From Anisakis pegreffii (Eukaryota > Nematoda > Chromadorea > Rhabditida > Anisakidae): a stretch of 64,000 nucleotides of DNA. The stretch spans positions 56,076 to 120,075 of the forward strand of contig JAPYMA010000275.1 of assembly GCA_035041965.1 (NCBI GenBank), read 5' to 3'. The position numbers and the translations under genes were made by a program. Positions 53,201 to 61,458 of the stretch are shown one piece after another. The notes under the pieces are model-generated. The model did not search any database, had not been told where the DNA came from, and worked only from the letters and a program-made list of their open reading frames with translations. Position 1 is the first letter of the stretch; each line of letters opens with the position of its first letter.

Positions 53201-56200
53201 CGTTATCGGTAGGGAGTGGACGTGGTGATATGCACTGTCAAAAGGATGCTGGATTCCGATACTACTATAACAAGGATTATGGTATAACACAATCGAATAT
53301 GTTCAGATATCTCACATTAATCATATAAAATCATACAAAAAGCTGATTCAATGCTTGCCTGAACTAGACATTTCGCTAATCGCAAAAACGAGCTGCTGAT
53401 ATCTCGAATTGATTTAAATTGATGAAAATATTCAGGAATAAACCAATCTCGAATGAGTTATCTTGATCAAAAATGACATAGTGATAGATCACAGAATCTT
53501 CACGCATTTCAGGTCGCTGCGGTAAATTCTGGTATTTTGGCTGTGGTGGAAACGGAAATCGCTTCTTCACATACTCCAGCTGTGAACGAGTCTGTAGACG
53601 GTCATCGAGCATGTTGACGGTCGGTGAACCACGAGAACCGTCAAGTAAGGGCAAGAAATGCAACGTTAACGCCGACCTCAAATATTTTGCCTGCCCAATA
53701 GATTTCTCCAAAAAATTTCTAAAGGAAGACATTTACAGCAGAAATCTTCCTGAATAAATGAAATTTTTGATATTTCTCTATAAATTTTCAACTGTTGATT
53801 AGTGATTAACTTACTGTAATAGAGAAAGGTTTCCAATTTTCAACTTACCACACAATATTTCTTAAAACCCTTTCAGGATCCATCTGAGGTTGACTATTTA
53901 AAGTGTTTAAGCTATAGGCGTGATATGGTCCTTCAGTATGATAACTATATACAATATGATACAGTGATTCCATGAATTAAGATTCCATTACATGAAACCT
54001 AAACAACAAATAAGATTTATAAATACGATTGCAATAGCATGACGAAATTATTTTGATTGCTCATAGGTCCATCTTTCGAAGTGCTTAGAGAGCGATTCAT
54101 ACCTATCGATTACAAATCAAATGAATGGAAAATGTACAACTTGACCAATTCCAGTATGTTTCTTACCACGTGAAAAAGGCGAATGTGCAAAAGGAACGGA
54201 TCGCTCGCAACAGAGATGGTGGTATAATTCGGAGAAGTTGATGTGTGAAACGTTCACGTTCAGTGGATGCGGTGGAAATGCAAATCGCTTTGCTAGCCTT
54301 TATTCATGCAAATCGCATTGTGATGGCTTAATCCGTCCCAAGTCACGTACGTTTTCTCGATTAGCCATTCACTTTCTGCATTATAAACTCCAATGCCTGG
54401 ACTCAGTTGTGAATGTGGATTTGCGATCGTCAGATATCGCTAGATTTGATGATCATTCGGAATCAATGGTCCACTTTCCGCACCCGGTACTCATTCTGCG
54501 AGATCATCCACCCATTATTCTTAATTTGACTACATAACTCAGGCGATTTTATTGGTACGGTTAAAACAGTTTGATCTTCGCCATGAAAAGTTTGATATTC
54601 TTAATATATCAACTTCAAGCCATATTGTCCTTGCTCTGCCTTTAGCCCAGTGTGCGTATTATCCGGACTGGGGTCCATGCAATCAACTGCGTTATATGTG
54701 GTTCTTCAATATGAGCCGTGGAACGTGTGATCAGTTTCTGTGGGGTGGATGTGCCGGAAATACGAATCGTTTCGAATCATTTGAGTTATGCCAAATAACT
54801 TGTGAGGAACCTGGCAATGGTAAGGCACCTTTCTTTCGTTAATAGCGAACAAGTTCTTGAAGGAATTTCCAAAATCCGAAGAAAAATCTTAACACTATAA
54901 AGTAGACTTTGGAAAATAGTCTAAAATCCTCTCCAGAAAGCTGGGAACGTTCGCGATTATCTTCGGATTGAACACTTTTCAGTGCATGACATTTGTACGG
55001 AACCGTTGGATCGTGGTAAATGGTGTCAACCAATGTCAAATCGTTACTATTATAACAGTCAATCGAAAACTTGCAAGGGTTTCCACTATACGGGTTGTGG
55101 CACGAGTGCGAATAATTTCTTGTCGCTGAAAGCCTGTGAAGATAAGTGCGTTGAATGTATCTGATTGTTTGCTCAATTTTTATTCGATTCAGTTAAATTT
55201 CGATTCTTCAAATAAGAAACATAAGTTCTTCACAGGCAGTAAACCAATCATTCATCATATTCTTCAGAGGAATAATCTAACTCGTCTTTTTTGACTGTAA
55301 GATATACGATTCCACTCATGCAAATCTTAAAATACGATCTTCTCCCATGCATAAGTTTTCCTTTAGATGCAAATATCCACGTCTAGGCTCACGACGAGCA
55401 CTCAACGGCGCCAAATCGGCTTCTTCGTCTTCGTTTACAGCTGAATGTAAGTTCGAGATTGGAATCTCGCTTACAACACTTCAAATCCTTCCTGTTAACT
55501 TGTTAGAAGTAATGGAAAGTGCATTTATCAATGTGAAATGTCGAAATTTCAGATGCTGGCAAAAAACCTCGAGAAAAGCGACCAATGGTAAGGCATGAGA
55601 TTTTATCGGGTGACCAGAATTCATACATTAAAACTGAAGGTCAATGGGTTGAGTATGGACACTGTCTCGGATTCAGGTAATCTCTTACAGTGTATTAAAG
55701 TTGTGAACGCATCAAGCTTGATCAAATCTGAAGAGAAACTATACCTTCCCTGTAGATTAATCAAATATCAAGCGTTTTGAATTGTCTCAGCAAACTTTTG
55801 AAATCTCAATCGCATCCAAAATCAAAACTTGATCATTTTGTTCATGGAGGACCGATATAGCTGGTCACATGTGCCTCATTGGCTCAGGGGCAGAGCGTCT
55901 GTCTAGTAAACAGAAGGTCGCTGGTTCGATTCCAGCATGAGGCATTCCTTTTATGTTTGCCCAGCCACTTTTTTGAATTTGTTATCCACAACACGTTTTC
56001 TAATGCATACATATGAAATTGAGGCAGAAATATTTCGCAGAAAATTGAATCTCTTTTAGATACAACATTTCTGGATCGTTAACTCGTCTCAATAACTATC
56101 TATGCTTGATGGAAGAGAACGGTATTTGTCAGATGCAGGTAGGATGCGTGCACTTACTTGAAATCGACTAAATCCGCTAATATTCTAGTTAAATGCCTAA

Positions 56201-56801
56201 CTTCTCTCTCCAAAAAGAGTGCGAGGAACTGAATAAGCTGTTAAGAATGCGCGCAGTTCATAGACTCAAATCACTCATTGTTAAATGCATTTTGAAGGTT
56301 ATTTTGTGAACACTGAAACATTCATCAGATAATCTCGACTTCCAATAAACGCATAAACTATGCTATCCAGCCTCTAGAATGATCAAAGCCAAACGTGCAC
56401 TGATAAATCCATCCGCGCAGCATGGATGACCTAGGCAATGTGAAAATTAATGATAGTGTGCGCAAATTTATGATGCTCTTTCAAGATACTATCGTCTGAA
56501 ATCATTATAGCTTATTTCACACTCCCAATTTTCATGGCTGACATAAAATCAAGCTCATAACCAGTCGAAATCGTGGAGAAATGAGTGAATTCTATTGCAG
56601 ACATTAACAGATACACACGGTGAGGAGCGTTGTCGTCTTATGCGACCATGGCTTCGTGGATTCCACTACTATTCGTGGTTCTTCACAGTGGATCGTCGAC
56701 CGCAGAGACGATCGGATCAAGAACGTCGCATACAACGCGCAAATGAGACCATTGCTACGATCATCATTCTGCCGATTAACGATTGTTACAGTATATGTTA
56801 G
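40015..56801 (+). CDS. Secreted multi-Kunitz/EGF protein, 26 exons, ~1350 residues
   Basis: Extracellular protein built mainly of BPTI/Kunitz domains, so a probable serine-protease inhibitor and/or matrix protein. Exons: 40015-40194, 40920-41008, 41196-41257, 42616-42729, 44379-44510, 45047-45207, 46186-46282, 46502-46707, 46976-47135, 47546-47862, 48235-48472, 48693-48896, 50625-50825, 50999-51205, 51543-51728, 51980-52061, 52431-52567, 52710-52907, 53177-53281, 53513-53644, 54155-54346, 54646-54819, 54983-55145, 55367-55446, 55553-55587 and 56601-56801. Their sum is 4053 nt, an exact multiple of three, and all phases match. Order: signal peptide ([19 protein letters not shown]), K1, EGF1, EGF2, K2, K3, Ser/Thr-rich linker, K4-K7, K8, basic linker, K9-K12, short basic tail, degenerate Kunitz, stop. 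Kunitz plus EGF composition recalls C. elegans MEC-9, a secreted touch-neuron protein, but orthology cannot be judged here. The last two junctions are the least certain, and no AATAAA lies close after the stop. Confidence 0.9.
42616..42729 (+). CDS. Exon 4: EGF-like domain 1
   Basis: A phase-1/phase-1 exon coding for one EGF-like module. It starts [18 protein letters not shown] and ends [14 protein letters not shown], with six cysteines in EGF order. It lacks the D-x-D/N-E calcium-binding start seen in the next exon. A KR pair precedes the domain. Confidence 0.85.
44379..44510 (+). CDS. Exon 5: calcium-binding EGF domain 2
   Basis: A phase-1/phase-1 exon. The [18 protein letters not shown] start, the [11 protein letters not shown] core and the GYAGSGWNC end match calcium-binding EGF (EGF_CA). 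That includes the D-I-N-E calcium ligands and the Asn/aromatic pair around the third and fourth Cys. Such modules usually stiffen extracellular rods. Confidence 0.9.
45047..46282 (+). CDS. Exons 6-7: Kunitz domain K2 (long-loop type)
   Basis: Exon 6 begins [14 protein letters not shown] and runs through EWEIRYYFD and CRRFWYGGC to NIFADAQ. Exon 7 finishes with SCEALC and an acidic tail. Cys spacing is 11-18-7-13-3 rather than the canonical 8-15-7-12-3. It is the only long-loop domain split by an intron, and that intron holds the hAT-type element. Confidence 0.85.
45281..46053. mobile_element. Non-autonomous hAT-type element (773 bp) in intron 6
   Basis: The left end is CAGTGGTTCCCACATT and the right end, read on the other strand, is CAGTGGTTCTCATAGG. 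Both match the CAGTGGTTC(C/T)CA terminal inverted repeats common in hAT elements. Similarity continues inward in CCATTACCC-type words. An 8-bp target duplication flanks it, GCATAATG at 45273-45280 and GTATAATG at 46054-46061, with one mismatch; 8 bp is the hAT target length. There is no transposase ORF, so it must have been mobilised by another element's transposase. It sits between the two exons of Kunitz domain K2. Confidence 0.82.
46502..46707 (+). CDS. Exon 8: Kunitz domain K3 (long-loop type)
   Basis: A single exon starting [14 protein letters not shown]. It has [17 protein letters not shown] in the core and STCRRLC at the end. Spacing is 11-17-8-15-3, the most aberrant in the chain, with extra residues between Cys 3-4 and 4-5. 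Confidence 0.85.
46976..48472 (+). CDS. Exons 9-11: Cys-free Ser/Thr/Pro-rich linker
   Basis: Three exons, 46976-47135, 47546-47862 and 48235-48472, encode about 240 residues without cysteine between K3 and K4. Exon 9 starts basic ([17 protein letters not shown]) and then becomes Thr/Ser-rich. Exon 10 is rich in Ser, Thr and Pro (for example [14 protein letters not shown]). Exon 11 is Ser/Ala/Glu-rich. This composition suggests a flexible, O-glycosylated spacer. Phases 0, 1, 0 and 1 fit both neighbours. Confidence 0.75.
48693..48896 (+). CDS. Exon 12: Kunitz domain K4 (long-loop type)
   Basis: Phase-1/phase-1 exon. It starts [19 protein letters not shown], with [19 protein letters not shown] in the core and ICEWKC at the end. 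Spacing is 11-17-7-13-3. Confidence 0.88.
48897..50624 (+). other. 1.7-kb intron of the Kunitz/EGF gene
   Basis: The longest intron of the gene, between K4 and K5. It is AT-rich with no supported exon or repeat. The other introns longer than 300 bases that carry nothing recognisable are 40195-40919, 41258-42615, 42730-44378, 44511-45046 and 54347-54645. Confidence 0.6.
50625..50825 (+). CDS. Exon 13: Kunitz domain K5 (long-loop type)
   Basis: Phase-1/phase-1 exon reading [14 protein letters not shown], then [19 protein letters not shown] and ECQDLC. Spacing is 11-17-7-13-3. It is close to K4 and K7 in sequence and layout. Confidence 0.88.
50999..51205 (+). CDS. Exon 14: Kunitz domain K6 (long-loop type)
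   Basis: Phase-1/phase-1 exon reading [14 protein letters not shown], then [20 protein letters not shown] and TCQWIC. Spacing is 11-18-7-13-3. Confidence 0.88.
51543..51728 (+). CDS. Exon 15: Kunitz domain K7 (long-loop type)
   Basis: Phase-1/phase-1 exon reading [19 protein letters not shown], then [19 protein letters not shown] and TCQWLC. Spacing is 11-17-7-13-3. Confidence 0.88.
51980..52567 (+). CDS. Exons 16-17: Kunitz domain K8 (canonical type)
   Basis: Exon 16 ends in [14 protein letters not shown]. Exon 17 continues [20 protein letters not shown] and then CAGNGNRF...CESIC. Spacing is 8-15-7-12-3, fully canonical. P1 is Lys, so this is the domain most likely to inhibit trypsin-like proteases. 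The split codon AA/G at the junction restores the Lys. Confidence 0.88.
52710..52907 (+). CDS. Exon 18: Lys/Arg/Met-rich linker
   Basis: Phase-1/phase-1 exon between K8 and K9. After SCNREC it becomes strongly basic, with four KRMK words (for example [10 protein letters not shown]) and many Lys and Thr. The DNA has recurring AAAAGAATGAAA words, which suggests growth by small internal duplications. It could bind heparan sulfate or other acidic partners. Because it is phase symmetric it could be skipped without breaking the frame. Confidence 0.65.
53177..53644 (+). CDS. Exons 19-20: Kunitz domain K9 with RGD in the inhibitor loop
   Basis: Exon 19 reads [17 protein letters not shown] and then [10 protein letters not shown]. 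Exon 20 adds [18 protein letters not shown] and CERVC. Spacing is 14-16-7-12-3: the first loop is six residues longer than canonical and carries Arg-Gly-Asp (codons 53221-53229) three residues before the second Cys. This loop normally contacts the protease. Confidence 0.85.
54155..54346 (+). CDS. Exon 21: Kunitz domain K10
   Basis: Phase-1/phase-1 exon reading [20 protein letters not shown], then [25 protein letters not shown] and SCKSHC. Spacing is 8-19-7-12-3, so only the second loop is long. P1 is Ala. Confidence 0.88.
54646..54819 (+). CDS. Exon 22: Kunitz domain K11
   Basis: Phase-1/phase-1 exon reading [20 protein letters not shown], then [16 protein letters not shown] and LCQITC. Spacing is 8-15-7-12-3, canonical, with P1 Asn. 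The acceptor tttag/CC at 54645 is needed for phase; the cag four bases downstream would break it. Confidence 0.88.
54983..55587 (+). CDS. Exons 23-25: Kunitz domain K12 and basic tail
   Basis: Exon 23 reads [20 protein letters not shown], then [16 protein letters not shown] and ACEDK, and splices from GATAA/gtgcgt. Exon 24 supplies the last Cys ([10 protein letters not shown]) and a Ser-rich stretch. Exon 25 is only 35 bases ([12 protein letters not shown]). Spacing is 9-15-7-12-3. Without the splice at 55145 the frame would end at a TGA eight codons further on, so an alternative shorter C-terminus is possible. Confidence 0.75.
55873..55944 (+). tRNA. tRNA-Thr (anticodon AGU)
   Basis: A complete cloverleaf of 72 bases with no intron. 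Acceptor GCCTCAT pairs with ATGAGGC, with discriminator A. The D stem is GCTC/GAGC, the anticodon stem TCTGT/ACAGA with loop CTAGTAA (anticodon AGT), and the T stem GCTGG/CCAGC with loop TTCGATT. The B box GGTTCGATTCC is perfect and a TTTT pol III terminator follows at 55949-55952. It decodes ACU/ACC threonine codons after A-to-I editing. It lies inside the last intron of the Kunitz/EGF gene, in the same orientation. Confidence 0.95.
56601..56801 (+). CDS. Exon 26: degenerate thirteenth Kunitz domain and C-terminus
   Basis: Phase-0 exon after tattgcag. It reads [12 protein letters not shown], then [13 protein letters not shown], a very basic stretch, and finally NDCYSIC followed directly by TAG. 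The first Cys, the aromatic FHYYSWFF core and the terminal C-x3-C match the first, middle and last parts of a Kunitz domain of almost normal length. Cysteines 2, 3 and 4 are absent, so the domain cannot form the usual three disulfides. The link from exon 25 depends on phase only. Confidence 0.6.
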   Translation, partial: TLTDTHGEERCRLMRPWLRGFHYYSWFFTVDRRPQRRSDQERRIQRANETIATIIILPINDCYSIC

Positions 56802-58695
56802 TGATGGTAACCGAACGACATTTGCGTTCGCTTAGACTCTGGTTGAGTAATTTAGAAGTTTGGTAATGAATGAAAATCCGAAAAAATGTTCAAATCGAAA
56901 AATCGATCGGGATTCGACCGAATTTCGCTTGTTCACCATCACCAGTATTTATGCTTCGGTAATTATGCTGATGAAAAGATCCACTCGTGCTCACTGACAA
57001 GTTAAGAGCTTCAGTTGTGGATCGCCAAATGTCTCAGGAAGTCGTTTTCTGCCCACGTGAAAATTCAAGGTCTTAAGTTTCATAACCGAGAAGGGAGAAG
57101 GTCACCAGATTTTAGGTTCGATTGACGAGAGTCCGAGATTTTGGGACTCGACCACCTATTAGAAATGGATGCTGTCTCTGGATGAAACACATAAATGCTG
57201 ATTGTTATAATCACTATCATTGTGTTGTTATATCATTATAATCATTCTATCGTGATTATTGATCATTATTATTGATTGATCATTATGTTTTTATCAATTC
57301 ACTGTTATCATAATTCTTATCAAAGCATATTGATTCGATAAATTATGTATCGGTTGGATCTAACAATTCCAAAATTCGGGTATCCCGAGCACGTCGAGTT
57401 TTCTGGCGCCCTAGACCTTACCCTTACTTTAGATGTCTCAATCCCGAGGGCCCCAGAGCATATCCGAAGTTTCAACGGCCTTCTTTCCACCAATGTCGGA
57501 AGCCCTGACCTCATGAAGTCCTGGACCTGAATCCATCCCCGACTGAACCTTCATTTGTATAATGTGCAATGAAGCTTGTGCATCGCAAGCGTATTCTTTT
57601 CTCTTCTTACACCATTCCTAGTCTCTGACGAGTATTAGTATTTTTATTTTGATACATTTCTTCACTGATACTATCTTGTTTGGCTTTTATTCATTGTTTC
57701 ATTTGTTATGATTATTATTGTAATTGCTACTAATATTATTGTTAATATTATTATCATTATCATAACATTACCATAATATTACCATGATTACCAATGATAT
57801 CACTACCATTATCACTGCTATACAATGCCCAGTGCGACGACGATTTGATGCGTTTTGAATTAGTCCAATTGATCTCATTACGAGGTGATATATAATTATT
57901 TCGTGATGACTTTTTTGGTTGTTTTTGTCATTTCTCTTTGCTTTTGTCTTCATTATTTCATTGTATTGTTGTTTTATGCTATCATTTGATTATGACAATA
58001 TCATCACATCATCATTAATATTTCCTTTATATTATTTTCACTGATGTATTTGTTATGAATATTATTAAACAGAATATTTGTCTCTGATGAATACTATAAA
58101 CTATTGCTAAACGCTTATTCGCTTACAGTGATTTCCTTCCATAATACGATGAACAATAAAAATACTTTTATATCATTCTTCTGATCGCTACAGCTCTAAA
58201 ATCGATCTTCTATGCAACATTGTCATCATTTTTATTCAGTTATTCTTGCTTTTGCAGCATGATTATAATCAGTTATTACAGTTGATCTTATCAAATGTTG
58301 TCGTTATTAATTTTACAAGCGAATGTGATAATAAAAGACATTATTAAACATTATTGTAAATTTTATTATCATCCAAAAATAGAATTGTCGATCTATCGAG
58401 ACGTTATTATTAATAATCTTGATATTCAAAAGGAAAATTTACGCTTCCTAATTTACAAAGATTTTCAAATCCTTCGAGGGTTATACGGTTGAGGTTATTG
58501 AGTCAGCACTGAAATTTGTGGAATGCACCAAAATGTTTAGGGACAAATTATCAGTCTGCAATGACACAGTGTTTGGAAAGGCTCGTTGTTGGTCTTACTG
58601 AATACCTGAATGGTGGCTCAGTGACGTACGGAATGAAAAGTAAACAATCGAATGTCGATAGAAAGCGGGTGAAGATGATTGCAAATAAATTTCGT
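56802..58695. other. Intergenic between the Kunitz gene and the duplication
   Basis: Contains a short GC-rich island at about 57355-57545 and very AT-rich simple sequence (ATT/TTATC runs) at 57190-57340 and 57700-58300. A 62-codon open frame at 58516-58701 (reading MWNAPKCLGTNYQSAMTQC) has no partner exon. It ends exactly where the downstream duplication begins. No gene is supported. Confidence 0.4.
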
Positions 58696-59639
58696 TGTAA
58701 ATAAGTGTTCAAATAAATAAATACGCGTCAATTGAATAAACATCCGAATATGAGATTGTACCTGATGAGGCTAGGAATTTTGCCGCATGTGTTTGTGTTA
58801 TTTTTTACACCTTAGTTGCACATCCTTGATAATCTTATTACAGACAAATGTGCTGAGTTATTTACGCACACATTGAAGTTTTTTGGAAGGATTTCTCAAA
58901 AAAAACCGAAATATCAGTATTGAGATGAAGTGAGTTGAGTTGATCTAATGCTTTGAACAATAATCATAACTTTAAAGACTTGCTTAAAATAAACAGAACA
59001 ATAAGGAATGTAGAAGGGAGCTAGTAAAGATATGCTGAACATGAAGCTTTGAAGTAATTCTGAAGGGAAGGTTTCTCGAAAAATGCTATGCAGATACAAT
59101 ATACCATTATAGGCGAATTTGTCAAAAGGAATTTCTTCATGAACTAAAGGAATTTCTTCAATGCTCAGAGGATTCAGAGGAATAAAGCGAACCTGAGGAC
59201 TTAACTGAATCAAAACGAGATGGTGGCAAGCATGAGGACACGCGAATAGTCCATTATAAACAAGGTAAAGTGACGAACCAGAGCAGCAGTCTATGCCTCG
59301 AATCGAAGTCGACTGACACAAGAAAGTATGTTTTCTGTGAATAATGTATGATAATTTGCATTCTGACCGGTATTTTAAAAGTAAACTGAAGCGGAATGCA
59401 CGTAAAATATGTGGAGATTAGATATTAGTAATGATAAATGTTTTGTATTGTTGATCGATGGGATCAATCAAACAGTTATACAAACAGTTGAATATCAGTT
59501 TTTTTTTCAACTTGTTGAATTCGGTTAGATACTTCAGAGTTTACTGAAGATGTAAAAAAGCCTTCACCGCTGACACAATAACTGAGTGGGAACACTAACA
59601 ACCGGAATTGAATTCAGTGTAATGAACGGAACATACGAG

Positions 59640-59646
59640 TATATAA
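59640..59646 (+). promoter_or_regulatory. TATA box of the first Cys/Gly-Pro repeat gene
   Basis: TATATAA lies 117 bases upstream of the ATG, in a block (ACGAGTATATAAGCTCATC) that is kept unchanged in the second unit. The spacing is consistent with a 5' UTR of roughly 85-90 nt. Confidence 0.6.
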
Positions 59647-59756
59647 GCTCATCTTGTAGCTGATTTGACATCGTTGCAAAGCAAATTCACTCCATCGATC
59701 AGCTGTAAAACTGATCATCACTTCTTTACGTGTTCATCCCGAAGACTAGCTTCAAG

Positions 59757-60671
59757 ATGCTTTCGAAAACAGTGAAACCATTCGTTGCTGTATTTTTAAC
59801 TTCTTTATTATTTCTGATATCTTCAGCTGCAGAAGAAGAGACAGTAAGTTCTAAATGACTTTCACCTTAGAGATAAGGATTCTTTTCTTTGAAAAGAAGC
59901 AATTCGCTGACGTTCATGGAACTTTTTAACGAGAAATGTATCGTTTAATATCGATATCGTTGTTATTTTCGTCCATTTGTGGCATAGGATTATTCTGAAC
60001 ACTATCGACTGCAGAACAAACAGCTCGTTCAGTTTAGCGAAGTCAGTGGTATTAGAATAAATTTCTGGATATTGTACAGAGGAATCTAGGGGCAGCACGG
60101 CGCATTTGCTCCTCTCATTAACTCTTCGGTTTCATACTTTCAGGAAACTGTTTCACGAGATAAACGACAAGCATGCTCCTGCCCACAAGTATCAACATGT
60201 CAGTGTTCAGTGGTAGTGATTGGTTCCCGAATAAGCTGTCCGTGCCCTGCGGTCGTGTCGCCGTCGTGTGAGTGTGGTCCATCGTCTATATCTGGCGGAC
60301 CAGGCCCCGTGATCCCATCTGTTCAACCAAGTCCCGTTAGCCCACAAGTCCCTTACTACCCAACGGGCCCAGGTCCCGTCATTCCACCCACATACCCGCG
60401 CCCTGCGGTCCCAATGGGCCCAGGCCCCGTCATTCCACCTACATACCAACGCCCCGGAATCCCAATGGGCCCAGGCCCCGTCATTCCATCGTCAAACCAA
60501 CGTCCCGTGGTCCCAATGGGCCCAGGCCCCGTGATCAGTCCCAGCCCAGTCATATTTCCACCGACCAATCAAGGATGCTCGAGCAACTGTCAGGATGTCT
60601 GCTACCACCAATGTGTCGCTGGTGGCTGCGTACCAGTTTGTTCGAATCCTTGCGGCCCTGCATGCAAATAG
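59757..60671 (+). CDS. Secreted Cys-rich / Gly-Pro repeat protein, copy 1
   Basis: Two exons, 59757-59843 and 60144-60671 (phase 0), encode 204 residues. The signal peptide (MLSKTVKPFVAVFLTSLLFL, then ISSAA) and a short acidic pro-piece end in SRDKR, a furin-type site. The mature part begins QACSCPQVSTCQCS and has eight Cys near its start (CSC, CQC, CPC and CEC pairs). A central array follows with five GPGPVI units spaced mostly 18 residues apart. The protein closes with eight more Cys, from GCSSNCQDVCYHQC to PCGPACK. The 16 cysteines suggest disulfide bonding or cross-linking, and the Gly-Pro array an extended or structural polymer. A cuticle, eggshell or secretory product are all possible. 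I do not recognise a named family. Confidence 0.86.
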
Positions 60672-61458
60672 GCACCGAGGCAGTTTGTTTGTCACATCGC
60701 CGTTTCATGACCACTGAACCGCACAATCGTTCTCAAATTTCCGTGATACCTCAACCACTCGAAATGGTATCTAGCCATCCAACACGCCATCATCCACTCA
60801 CCAAGAAAATGGCTTTTAGTCTATGCCCCCATAGCCTACATATCAATAGGAGTTGTTATTGATATCATAATGTTATTATTAGTTTACCACTTTTATTATT
60901 AGAAGTGGTTTTCATCTTCTATTGATAATTTAATTTGTGATGGATCTGTTCTGCATCAGTTGTTCTTGGTCACTGGAATGTAGTGTCTTATGTGTTTGTC
61001 TTACTTGCGCTAGATTCTAACTTAATTCTTTCACATCCCACCGACTTCTTTCAATCAAGAAGCATCCTGTCCAACGAAACTGCTGAAGAATTACGTTTTA
61101 GTGTTGCTTATTGTAGTTTATAGTTGTCGTTTTCTTCTTTATTTCAATTACATTTCCTGTCACATCATATCAGAAAGATGGAGTGCAATAAAAGTGTTGG
61201 TTCAGCAATGTTTTTAATTGTACCACTCAATATGATGAACAATATTCTTGTCAGTGAAGCATTTCATTCAGTACGAACTAAAAGAAAGAAATGTTATCAG
61301 ATTCAACAAGCAGACGTATTTAAAAGAGATCGTAGAATATGCTTTAGGCTACGAAACTAACAAAAATCTGAAAAGAGCAAAACTGACAAAGCAGGATTCA
61401 GAATACATGAAGCTGAACAAACTGTGGCTATGGAACATCACCAATGGTCATACCCTAC
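60672..61458. other. 3' flank of copy 1 and spacer between the duplicated units
   Basis: The first 70 bases are matched after copy 2. An AATAAA at 61187-61192, about 515 nt after the stop, is the first good poly(A) signal, so the 3' UTR may be long. The overlapping short ORFs at 61124-61463 have no family resemblance and are probably chance. Confidence 0.4.

Noticed and set aside
58516..58704. 62-codon ORF ending at the left border of the duplication
   Set aside because: Not present in the second unit, no partner exon, and no recognisable motif.
58914..59321. 135-codon minus-strand ORF, partly repeated at 62385-62576
   Set aside because: It stays open in both duplicated units, but those stretches are nearly identical DNA, so this is not evidence of selection. 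The ORF is interrupted in unit 2, has no splice partners, and lies in the upstream region of the Cys/Gly-Pro genes.
60207..60568. Antisense ORFs over the Gly-Pro array (also 63455-63955)
   Set aside because: GC-rich repeats open all frames. The plus-strand frame has the signal peptide, splice sites and Cys pattern.
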